Shown here one piece after another: positions 1-7,263 of a stretch of DNA of 64,000 nt. The stretch is from Mitsuaria sp. WAJ17 (GTDB lineage: Bacteria; Pseudomonadota; Gammaproteobacteria; Burkholderiales; Burkholderiaceae_C), in NCBI RefSeq assembly GCF_014174515.1, contig NZ_JACJUG010000004.1, positions 124,001-188,000 of the forward strand, read 5' to 3'. The position numbers and the translations under genes are program-made. Under the pieces are notes generated by a model that was not told the DNA's origin, did not search any database, and was given only the letters and a program-made list of their open reading frames with translations. How positions within the stretch are numbered: position 1 is the stretch's first letter; every line of letters begins with the position of its first letter.

Positions 1-419
1 ACCAGGCTGAAGTTGTAGATCTCGCGCTGGGGTGTCCCGGACGTCTGCCCCGCCGGCAGCGAACTGCCCACGATGGTGCCGAAGACGAACACCCAGTCGT
101 CCCACTGGGCCGCGCTGGCACTCGCCTGCAGCTGCTGGATGACGCGCTGGACCTCGTCCATCTCGTAAGCACCGGTTGGTCCGCGGAAGAAGAACTCCGG
201 GGCCATGAAGACCCTCAGCGTCGTGCCGGCGGCCTCCGGGGGCGAGGCCTGCGGCAGGAGCGAGAACGCCGTGTCCATGGCCCGCAGCATCAGCGCGCAG
301 CGGGCATCGACATCGAGCGCGGGCATCGACAGCCCGAGGTAGGTCTCGCTGCCGTCCGGATTGAGTTGCGGCGCGGTGTCCAGCACATAGGCGATGAATT
401 GAACCTGCGTGTATGCCAT
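1..419 (-). CDS. Nitrilase-fold (carbon-nitrogen hydrolase-like) protein, N-terminal part
   Basis: Partial gene: the first 139 residues are present and the rest lies beyond the left edge. It opens with a beta strand (MAYTQVQFIAYVL). Near residue 75 comes a strand-plus-Glu motif, TLRVFMAPEFFF, in the position of the nitrilase catalytic Glu. It is followed by FVFGTIVG and REIYNFSL, matching the nitrilase core strands that precede the catalytic Lys. Lys and Cys would lie outside the window, so activity cannot be judged. The ATG at 419 has an AGGAGCT-like site just upstream and follows the tail-collar gene by 27 bases, so it is probably the last or a late gene of the operon starting at 5390. The superfamily call rests on motifs only; the substrate is unknown. 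Confidence 0.55.
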   Translation of the reverse strand, partial: MAYTQVQFIAYVLDTAPQLNPDGSETYLGLSMPALDVDARCALMLRAMDTAFSLLPQASPPEAAGTTLRVFMAPEFFFRGPTGAYEMDEVQRVIQQLQASASAAQWDDWVFVFGTIVGSSLPAGQTSGTPQREIYNFSL

Positions 420-446
420 GGGAAGCTCCTGATGTAAGTGTCGAAA

Positions 447-1046
447 TCAGCGATGTAGCCGCTGCAAGCCGTAGGTGAACTTGATGAGGTAGTTCACGTA
501 CACGTTCACCGGCCGGGTCTCGCTCGCACTGACCTTGACCGTGCCCGGCGGCTGCAGACTGCTGGTCGGCCCTCCCGTCGTCAGCGTGGCCGTGGCGCTG
601 GGTGCGCCCGCGGCCTGCCCGGTGTTGGAGGGGGTCGCCGGCGCTGGCGCGCTGCTGTAGATGTGCTCGTGCGTCTGGAGGGCGAACGACTGGATGGACC
701 CGACGCCCTGGGCTTCGCCCTGCCCGCCCTCGGGCGGCTGGCGCTGATCCGCGTCCGGATCGACGGACGAGCCCGCGGCCGCGCCCCGCAGGAAGTAGCC
801 TCGGTAGTCGGGGATCTTGAACTCGCGGCCGCTCCCGCCGTAGACAAAGCCCAGCGCCGCGAAGAGCTCCGGGTACTGCGCGATGGCCAGCACTCGCCCA
901 TCACAGAACATCCAGCCCCAAGCCTCGATGGGCGAGGTGCCGTGGTCCTGCCGGTCCAGCGAGCCCGCGAAGGGAATGACAGCGCCGACCGGCACTTCGC
1001 CGAAGCCGACCGGCGCGAAGAAGGGGGGCCGATGCAGCGGCATCAT
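447..1046 (-). CDS. Phage tail-collar domain protein
   Basis: 199 residues. Residues 42-90 carry the tail-collar pattern (WGWMFCDGR, then GGSGREFKIPDYRGYFLRG). Residues 116-130 (VGSIQSFALQTHEHIY) resemble the VGSxQ...HxH segment of phage tail-fibre tips, and the protein ends ETRPVNVYVNYLIKFTYG, the usual closing strand of collar and microcystin-dependent proteins. The middle (131-170) is low-complexity Ala/Pro/Thr. There is no signal peptide. The start codon overlaps the stop of the 972-residue gene as ATGA, which implies translational coupling. No sheath, tube, baseplate, capsid or terminase gene is visible, so this is a domesticated collar protein rather than part of an evident prophage. 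Confidence 0.8.
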   Translation of the reverse strand: MMPLHRPPFFAPVGFGEVPVGAVIPFAGSLDRQDHGTSPIEAWGWMFCDGRVLAIAQYPELFAALGFVYGGSGREFKIPDYRGYFLRGAAAGSSVDPDADQRQPPEGGQGEAQGVGSIQSFALQTHEHIYSSAPAPATPSNTGQAAGAPSATATLTTGGPTSSLQPPGTVKVSASETRPVNVYVNYLIKFTYGLQRLHR

Positions 1047-3961
1047 GGTTGGCCCCTTGAGGATTCGGTGGACAGCAGCGGTGGCGCGGGTGACGCGCTG
1101 GCGTCACCCGCCGGTGCACGCCAGTCCTCGCCTTCCTCGAGCCACTGCAGGGAGGTCGGCACCAGCACCTCCCACGCCGGGCCCACCCGCCGCTGGGGTG
1201 GGCGCTGCAGGGCCCCATGCTTGAGGTCGTTGACCAGCGGCAGGTCGGCCGGGTCGGCCGGGACCAGGCGATCGGAGCCCAGCCAGACCATGCCGCTGGA
1301 GCAGAAGTAGAGGAAGGCCATCACGCGGTGCGGCCGCACGGGCAAAAGGACGCGGGCCTGCCCAGCCTGCAGGAAGGCGGCGAACTGCGCGTCCTCGTCG
1401 TCCAGCGGCAGCTCCGCCGGGTCGGCACTGCAGGGCCGGGGCGAGTCGTGGAAGGTGTAGCTCATCTCCCCCCACTCCAGGGCCTCGTCCAGGAACTGCA
1501 CATAGCGGGGCTCGTTGACCTGCATCACCGAGGGTGGCGAGCCGTCGGGACTGGCCCACTCCCCGCCCGTCAGCTGCTGCATGCGGTCCAGCAGCAGGCG
1601 AAGGCAGGCACGCTTGACCTCCCGCTGCTCGATCAGGCGGCACGCAAGGGGTGAGCGAGGCCCGGGGAGCGGCCCGCTGCCCGTGCGCCGGCGATAGGCC
1701 TCGAGCTGCGCCTGGTAGCCGGCCATCAGCCGCGCGTACACGGCCATGCGCCAGGCGTCCATCAGCGGCGCACCTGGCTCGCAGGCGATCTCCACGATCA
1801 CCTGGACCTGGACCGACTCGTCGGCCGGCGGCGATGCCAGCTGATCGGCCTCGCCCACGACCACCGGCACGCTGCCGTCCTCCTCGGCCATGGCAGCCTG
1901 GCTGGGACCGCCGGGCGGGAAGGCTCGGCAGCCCACGACCACGGTCGGCAAGGAAGCTCCCAGGCAGCGCACCGAGGCGCGGACGGCACGGTAGCCCTCC
2001 GGCAGGGCCACCAGCGTCTGCTGCCCGCCTCGAAGCGAGGCGCCGGCCGTGCGCAGGGCAGCCGGCGGAACCGGCATCTCAGTGACCCCGTAGCGGGCGG
2101 CCAGCCGGGCGTAGTTGTGACGGTCCACGTCCTCGAAGCTGTGGATTCCCAGGCAGCGGGGTGGCACCGGGCGCAGGTCGTCCATGCCGTTCAGCGCTGC
2201 CTCCGCCAGCAGGTAGCCCGCCGCAGGCCGGCTGACCATGCATTCGATCATCAGGCGTTGCCCTTCGTTGACCACGCACGCTTCGTAGACCTTGTTGACC
2301 CAGCGGTAGACCGCTCGCAGCGGCCCGGCCCCCTGGGTGTTGTCCAGCACGCTGCTGACCGTGTCTTCGCTCTGGCTCATGCGGCTGCTGGATCGCAGCA
2401 GGCTCACGCTGCGCTGGATGCGATGCACCGTGCGGCTGAGGATCTCCCTGGCGAATCGCACGGCGTCGTCCACGCCGGGCGTGCTGCCCGGTTGCACCGA
2501 CTGCGTCCAGCTGCCGTCGAGCGTGGCCTGCGTCGGCGGGCCGTAGCTGCTGGTGAAGTTGTTGTACTGCTGGGTGACGCTGGCCTCGGCCACCGCCTGG
2601 CGGACCTGCTCCTGCAAGCTGCTGCGGCCCTCCTCTGCCGCATTGCCCAGCAGCTGCTGCTCGTTGCTGCCCTGGCGACTCTCCTCGATCTGGCGATGCG
2701 TCTGGCGGCTGACGAGCTCGCGCCGCTCGCCCCGCATCACCTGCTCGATGCGCGCGACCTCGCCCGCCTGGTAGCGGATCAGCCGCTGGCGCACCCGCTG
2801 CAGCTCGCCGATGGCATAGGGCTCGATCCAGCCGGAGGCGTCCTGGGGCGGTGATGACGGCAGCACTGGGGCAGGCGGCAGCGGAAAGACCGCGGCCGGC
2901 AGCGCCACGCTGGCATTGAGCAGGGAGAGCTGCTGCGCGCGGTCCAGCGGCGGGGCGGACTCCGGCGGGCTGCCAGACTGCCCCCCTGCCAGGACGCGAT
3001 CGACGGCATGCGCGACCAGAAGGCAGCGCACCAGCGACTCCAGAAGGGCCGGCAGGTCGCCCAGCAGGATCACCAGGGCGAAATAGCTCTGCCAAACACG
3101 GTCCAGGGACAGGGCGTAGGCCGGCGATCGGAGGTAGTCCGGAGCCAGGTCCCAGCGCTGAAGCAGCGCCGAGACCTCCGCCTGCAGCGCCAGCGCCCAG
3201 GCCTCCGGTGGCAGCTCGGTGTGCCACAGGCGCTCCTGCAGGGCCGGGTAGTCCTGCACGGGGCTGCCCAGCAGGTCCAGCGAAGACAGGAATTCGCCGG
3301 CATAGGGTGGCTCGCCGTCCACGAAGGCCAGGGCCAGGTCTTGCGCTGCCTCGCGCCCTTGCGTCAGTGCCTGGATGAGATCGCCATAGAAGGCGCTCGC
3401 GGGCGGGCTGCTGGGCGCATAGGCCATGAAGTTCCACAGGGCGTCCTGCGCCGACATCTGCGGCCAGCGACGCACGTAGACATAGGGGAACAGCTCCTGG
3501 CTGCTGCCGCCCAGGAAGGACGGCGCGCCGGCCGGCTCAGGGGCCAGCGGCGGGGTCGGCAGCGGGGCGGGCGGCCAGGGAGGCTGAGGAGGCACGGGCG
3601 GCAGCGGTGGAGAGGGCGAAGCGTGGACGGGCACGGCCACCATCACACCCTCGAAGTGGTGTTCGTCGTCCGGACCGCTGCCGTAGTGCATGTCGGCAAA
3701 CAGCGCCGTGCACAGCACGTCGTCGATGTGGATGGGCGTCTGCTGGCGGATCCAGCCCCGTGCATGGCATCCGCCGCTGAAGCGAACCTTGAACACGCAG
3801 GCCTGGGCGGTGACGAAGATCTGATGCTCCTCGCGGGGGAAGGCCCTGCTCTGGATGGACACCACCGTCGGCACCCCATCGCCTGGCTCGCGGTTGACCT
3901 GGCAGTCGAACACCAGTCTGCCGTCCAGCCCTCGCCATGTCTCGTGGACCATCTCGTTCAC
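1043..3961 (-). CDS. Large uncharacterised protein, 972 residues
   Basis: I do not recognise a named family. Visible parts are an N-terminal ~115-residue beta-rich region, a Pro/Ala-rich linker at about 116-155, a long helical middle, a polar Gln/Glu/Arg-rich and possibly coiled-coil stretch at about 400-470, a segment around VNKVYEACVVNEGQRLMIE, and a C-terminal region with FAAFLQAGQARVLLPVRP and FCSSGMVWLG. There is no signal peptide and no transmembrane segment. The start is GTG with GGGAGG just upstream; an internal ATG nine bases later is possible. It sits between the two small paralogs and the tail-collar gene, overlapping the latter by four bases. From memory, large bacterial proteins with similar C-terminal wording exist without a known role; that resemblance is unverified. 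Confidence 0.75.
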   Translation of the reverse strand: MNEMVHETWRGLDGRLVFDCQVNREPGDGVPTVVSIQSRAFPREEHQIFVTAQACVFKVRFSGGCHARGWIRQQTPIHIDDVLCTALFADMHYGSGPDDEHHFEGVMVAVPVHASPSPPLPPVPPQPPWPPAPLPTPPLAPEPAGAPSFLGGSSQELFPYVYVRRWPQMSAQDALWNFMAYAPSSPPASAFYGDLIQALTQGREAAQDLALAFVDGEPPYAGEFLSSLDLLGSPVQDYPALQERLWHTELPPEAWALALQAEVSALLQRWDLAPDYLRSPAYALSLDRVWQSYFALVILLGDLPALLESLVRCLLVAHAVDRVLAGGQSGSPPESAPPLDRAQQLSLLNASVALPAAVFPLPPAPVLPSSPPQDASGWIEPYAIGELQRVRQRLIRYQAGEVARIEQVMRGERRELVSRQTHRQIEESRQGSNEQQLLGNAAEEGRSSLQEQVRQAVAEASVTQQYNNFTSSYGPPTQATLDGSWTQSVQPGSTPGVDDAVRFAREILSRTVHRIQRSVSLLRSSSRMSQSEDTVSSVLDNTQGAGPLRAVYRWVNKVYEACVVNEGQRLMIECMVSRPAAGYLLAEAALNGMDDLRPVPPRCLGIHSFEDVDRHNYARLAARYGVTEMPVPPAALRTAGASLRGGQQTLVALPEGYRAVRASVRCLGASLPTVVVGCRAFPPGGPSQAAMAEEDGSVPVVVGEADQLASPPADESVQVQVIVEIACEPGAPLMDAWRMAVYARLMAGYQAQLEAYRRRTGSGPLPGPRSPLACRLIEQREVKRACLRLLLDRMQQLTGGEWASPDGSPPSVMQVNEPRYVQFLDEALEWGEMSYTFHDSPRPCSADPAELPLDDEDAQFAAFLQAGQARVLLPVRPHRVMAFLYFCSSGMVWLGSDRLVPADPADLPLVNDLKHGALQRPPQRRVGPAWEVLVPTSLQWLEEGEDWRAPAGDASASPAPPLLSTESSRGQP

Positions 3962-4015
3962 AGGGCCTCCCTTACCACGCCGACCCGCGCCGGCTGGCGC
4001 GGGTCGATGGCGCGA

Positions 4016-4633
4016 TCAAGCCATCACGACGTTGTCGAGGTTGAAGGCAAAGGGCTGCGAGTTCGGGCCGGGGCCGCCGCCAGTCATGACGATGTCCGCG
4101 CTGGCGATGCCCAGCAGCGAGATCTCGGTATTGACGCTGGAGATGATGGCGGAGTTCATCACCTCGCCCTGCTCGACTTGCGAGACCACGCCGATCCAGA
4201 TGGTGGGCTTGAACTGGAACACCGCCTTCTGCTGCGGCGCGATGGAGGTCTTGGTGGCCAGCAGGCGGCCGTCCTTGTAGCAGCTGGCGGTGATGGCGCC
4301 CTTGGGCAGGCCGTTGAGCACCTGCACTTCCTTGGGGCTGGTGCCCGGGCCGCCGGCCACCAGCTGGTTGCCCGAAGCGGTCAGGGCCATCTTGTACAGC
4401 TCGCCGTTCTGCGCCTTGATTTGCGGCGTGTAGTTGCCGTAGCTGTCGGAGGACCCGACGCTCAGGCCCATGGGGAAGGTGAAGGGGTGGTTGTCGCCTT
4501 GGCCGCAATACTTGATGACCTTCCAGGCCACCGACAGTTCGTCGAAGTCCGTTGCCACGTTCTTCTGGAAGATGACGATCTGCGAGTTGTTGAGGTCGTT
4601 GGATTGATTGATGAAATTGAGATTGACTGCCAC
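4016..4633 (-). CDS. Uncharacterised protein, paralog A of tail-collar locus
   Basis: 205 residues, function unknown. It shares a colinear scaffold with the next gene upstream: LNFIN.S, IV.FQKN, VAWKVI.YCG....HP, GN.TP, KTS..P.QKAVF, WI.V.S, and a closing VMTGGG.GP followed by NVV. It is rich in beta-branched residues and short turns, with no signal peptide or membrane segment, suggesting a compact soluble beta-sandwich. The start is GTG with AGGAGC six bases upstream. It lies between its paralog and the 972-residue gene, with the same polarity, so it is probably co-transcribed. Two diverged tandem copies suggest two related subunits of one assembly. The fold and assembly are inference. Confidence 0.75.
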   Translation of the reverse strand: MAVNLNFINQSNDLNNSQIVIFQKNVATDFDELSVAWKVIKYCGQGDNHPFTFPMGLSVGSSDSYGNYTPQIKAQNGELYKMALTASGNQLVAGGPGTSPKEVQVLNGLPKGAITASCYKDGRLLATKTSIAPQQKAVFQFKPTIWIGVVSQVEQGEVMNSAIISSVNTEISLLGIASADIVMTGGGPGPNSQPFAFNLDNVVMA

Positions 4634-4754
4634 GATAGGCTCCTAATTTTGATAACGACGAGAGTGAGTAGATGCGCAAGAGGCGCACCGCATGTCAGCC
4701 GCCGCTACCGCACTTGATCGCGGCCCGGCAGCGAACTCCTTGAGGCACGGATCG

Positions 4755-5390
4755 CTACCAGGCGACCACGTTTTCCAAACTGAATTCGTAGGGGCCGGCA
4801 GCAGGGCCGGCCCCGCCGCCGGTCATGACGAGGTCGGCACGGGCGACCCCCATCAGGGACAGCTCCACCGCCTGTTCCGACAGCACGGCCGACTGGAAGG
4901 CCTGGCCCGCGGTGATCTCGGAGGCCACGGCGATCCAGAGACTCGGCGGATACCGGAAGACCGCCTTCTGTCCCGGGACGACCGAGGTCTTGCACCCGAG
5001 GAGCACCCCCCCTCGGTACAGGCAGACGTCCACGGCGCCCTGGCTCTGGGCATTGAGCACCTCGATCACCCCGTTGGCGGCATGGGTGGCGGCCGCCTCG
5101 CGGCGACAGTGGCGCAGCAACCGTCCACCCACGGGCCCCCGGACCAACTCGAAAGATCGGCCGGGCTCGGCCGCCAGGCGCGGTGTGAAGTTGCCCCATC
5201 GGTCCTGCACCGACACTTCGAAGTTCTGCGAAAAGACCACGGGGTGGGAGCAATCGCGCCCGCAGTAGCGGATGACCTTCCACGCCACGTCGAGCGCGCT
5301 CATGTCCAGCGCCAGGTTCTTCTGAAAGAGCACGATCTCGGCGGTGTGGCCTGCGAGCGATCGGTTGATGAAGTTGAGCTGGGTATCCAT
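4755..5390 (-). CDS. Uncharacterised protein, paralog B of tail-collar locus
   Basis: 211 residues and the first gene of the operon reading leftward. It is paralogous to the downstream 205-residue protein over its whole length, but much diverged. It keeps FQKN, AWKVIRYCG, KTSVVPGQKAVF and VMTGGGAGP, and carries extra cysteines (CGRDC, HCRRE, CLYRG, GCKTS) and an Arg-rich insert near residues 90-105 that copy A lacks. The ATG is preceded by GGAGA at five bases. The 121 bases between the copies show no clear terminator. I cannot assign a function; the high cysteine count in a protein without a signal peptide points to the cytoplasm or to release by a non-classical route. Confidence 0.75.
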   Translation of the reverse strand: MDTQLNFINRSLAGHTAEIVLFQKNLALDMSALDVAWKVIRYCGRDCSHPVVFSQNFEVSVQDRWGNFTPRLAAEPGRSFELVRGPVGGRLLRHCRREAAATHAANGVIEVLNAQSQGAVDVCLYRGGVLLGCKTSVVPGQKAVFRYPPSLWIAVASEITAGQAFQSAVLSEQAVELSLMGVARADLVMTGGGAGPAAGPYEFSLENVVAW

Positions 5391-5568
5391 GAGTTCTCCG
5401 CTGATGGGATGAACTCTAGGTATTCGTCGTGGCCACGGACATTACAGGCCATTACCCGCGCCGATCCAGGACACTGCTCCTGGCCCGCCGAGCTTGCGCA
5501 CAGATGGGAGGCCGCCGAGGGGCACTGCTCAGTCATGAAGGCCCGCGGCGGGGCCGCTCATCGGGGGC

Positions 5569-6216
5569 CTAGCGCCAATCCACCGGCGTGGGGTGATGCG
5601 CGGCGCGAAGGGCCAGCAAGTCCGCCTCGGTGTCGAGGTCCTGCACCGGCCCCGGGCCGGGCAGCGCCTCGAAATGCACGCGATCCTCATGTGCGGACAG
5701 CCAGTGGCGTACGCCGAGGTTGGCGGGCTGCTCGTCGATGGCATCCACCGCCTGCGGCCCTAGGATCACCGGGTGGCCACGCTGTCCCGCTACGGCTGGC
5801 AGCAAGGCCTGAACGTCGGGGGCCCGATTGCGCCAGGCCTCCTTCAGACGCCGCAGATCCTCGACGCTCAGCGCCGTCAGATCCCCCAGCAGCAGCCACA
5901 GCGGCCGCTCCGGCTGCAGTCGATGATGGACCTGCACGGCGAGGCGCTGCGAATCGACCAGCGAGGGATCGTCCTGCTCATGCAGCAGGGGGTCCAGGCC
6001 GGCACGCAGGGCCAGGGGCAGCAGGATCTCGCGATACGGCCCCAGCACCACGCGCGGCTGGCTCACGCCGGCCTCGCGCAGCACCCCAGCCAGGCGCTCC
6101 AGCAGGCTCTGCTCGCCGATGTGCAGGGCGGCCTTGGGCCGCCCCCCCAGGCGCCGCCCCAGGCCCGCGGCCAGGATGACGGCGCCGGGGGCCGACTCGT
6201 CACTCAGCGGCCGCAC
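5569..6216 (-). CDS. MocA-like molybdenum cofactor nucleotidyltransferase
   Basis: 215 residues. The N-terminus VILAAGLGRRLGGRPKAAL is the nucleotide-binding loop of the MobA/MocA NTP-transferase family, followed by a Lys-containing signature. GHPVILGPQAVDAID and LDTEADL are later family motifs. MocA enzymes add CMP to molybdopterin for xanthine-oxidase-type enzymes, which fits the adjacent IorAB and xdhC genes. The start is GTG and overlaps the 3' end of xdhC by 13 bases. The loop reads AGLGRRLGG...K rather than the canonical AGxSxRxG...K, so CMP specificity is likely but not shown. This is the last gene of the iorA-iorB-xdhC-mocA unit. Confidence 0.8.
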   Translation of the reverse strand: MRPLSDESAPGAVILAAGLGRRLGGRPKAALHIGEQSLLERLAGVLREAGVSQPRVVLGPYREILLPLALRAGLDPLLHEQDDPSLVDSQRLAVQVHHRLQPERPLWLLLGDLTALSVEDLRRLKEAWRNRAPDVQALLPAVAGQRGHPVILGPQAVDAIDEQPANLGVRHWLSAHEDRVHFEALPGPGPVQDLDTEADLLALRAAHHPTPVDWR

Positions 6217-7250
6217 GCCAGGGCGTCCTGCGGCAGGCGGCTGGCTGCCTCCTCCTGCCCCTTGGCCTCAGCCACTTGCACCTGGGCCGGCAGGGCGATG
6301 CCGTTCTTGCAGGCGACGATCTCGGCCATGATGGACAGGGCGATCTCGGCCGGCGTCTTGCTGCCGATGTAGAGCCCCGCCGGGCTGCGCAAGGCCTCCA
6401 TCTGGGCGGGGCTGAGGGCGAAGTGTTCCTGCAGGCGCTGGCGACGCTGCTGGGCATTGCGGCGCGAACCGATGGCTCCCACGTAGAAGGCCTGGGACTG
6501 CAGGGCGTCGATCAGGGCCAGGTCGTCCAGCTTGGGGTCGTGGGTCAGGGCGACGACGGCGGTGCGTGCGTCGGGCCGCAGGTGCTGGATGAGGTCGTCC
6601 GGCATCTCATGGCTGAGGTGCACGCCGGGCAGGGCCCAACTGGCGCGCTGCTCCGGCCGCGGGTCGCAGACCATGACCTCGAAGCCCAGGCTCAGCGCCA
6701 TCTCCGACATGAAACGCGAGAGATCGCCCGCGCCGATCAGCACCAGCCGGGCTCGCGGCCCGAAGTGGTTGACCAGAATCTCGCCGTCCCAGCGCGGCAC
6801 GCCGTCGGCACGGCCCGGCCGCAGGGTCACGGCGCCGCTGCGCACATCTAGGCAGCGCTCGGTGCTTCGCCGCGCGGCGCAGGCGGCCAGGAGCTCGGTC
6901 ACCTGGCTGCACGCCTGCAGCGGCTCCAGCACCAGTTCCACCGTGCCGCCGCAGGGCAGGCCGAAGCGGTGGGCCTGATCCGCCGAAATGCCGTAGCGCA
7001 GCACCGCGGGCCGCCGCTCGGCGCAGACCGCTTCGATGCCCTGCTCGCGGATGCGCAGGATGAGGTCGTCCTCAATGCAGCCGCCCGAGACCGAGCCCAC
7101 GGTCTCGCCCCGGCCGTTGATGGCCATCAGCGAGCCCGGCGGCCGCGGCGAGGAGCCCCAGGTGCGGGCCACCGTCACCAGCAGCGCGGGCTGACCCGCC
7201 GCCTGCCAGCCGTCGGCGGTGCGCAGCACCAGGGTGTCCAGGTCTTCCAT
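6204..7250 (-). CDS. xdhC: XdhC-family molybdenum hydroxylase maturation factor
   Basis: 348 residues from the ATG at 7250 (a GTG lies one codon upstream). The N-terminal XdhC/CoxI domain has VARTWGSSPRPPGSLMAI and GSVSGGCIEDDL with its conserved Cys. The C-terminal Rossmann domain has LVLIGAGDLSRFMSEMA, DPRPEQ and YVGAIGSRRNAQQR. XdhC binds sulfurated Mo cofactor and inserts it into xanthine-oxidase-family enzymes. It starts 13 bases after the iorB-like gene and overlaps the MocA-like gene, so its first client is probably IorAB. It is also the only XdhC in the window and might serve the distant xdhAB as well. Confidence 0.92.
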   Translation of the reverse strand: MEDLDTLVLRTADGWQAAGQPALLVTVARTWGSSPRPPGSLMAINGRGETVGSVSGGCIEDDLILRIREQGIEAVCAERRPAVLRYGISADQAHRFGLPCGGTVELVLEPLQACSQVTELLAACAARRSTERCLDVRSGAVTLRPGRADGVPRWDGEILVNHFGPRARLVLIGAGDLSRFMSEMALSLGFEVMVCDPRPEQRASWALPGVHLSHEMPDDLIQHLRPDARTAVVALTHDPKLDDLALIDALQSQAFYVGAIGSRRNAQQRRQRLQEHFALSPAQMEALRSPAGLYIGSKTPAEIALSIMAEIVACKNGIALPAQVQVAEAKGQEEAASRLPQDALACGR

Positions 7251-7263
7251 CACGCGACTCGGT

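Noticed and set aside
3008..4717. Plus-strand open frame of 569 residues
   Set aside because: Antisense to the 972-residue gene and paralog A, no ribosome site, shadow composition (repeated His/Gln/Arg).
1..5390. Prophage remnant based on the tail-collar protein
   Set aside because: No integrase, terminase, capsid, sheath, baseplate or lysis gene, no att-like repeats seen, and codon use is like the host genes. Kept as a non-phage operon.
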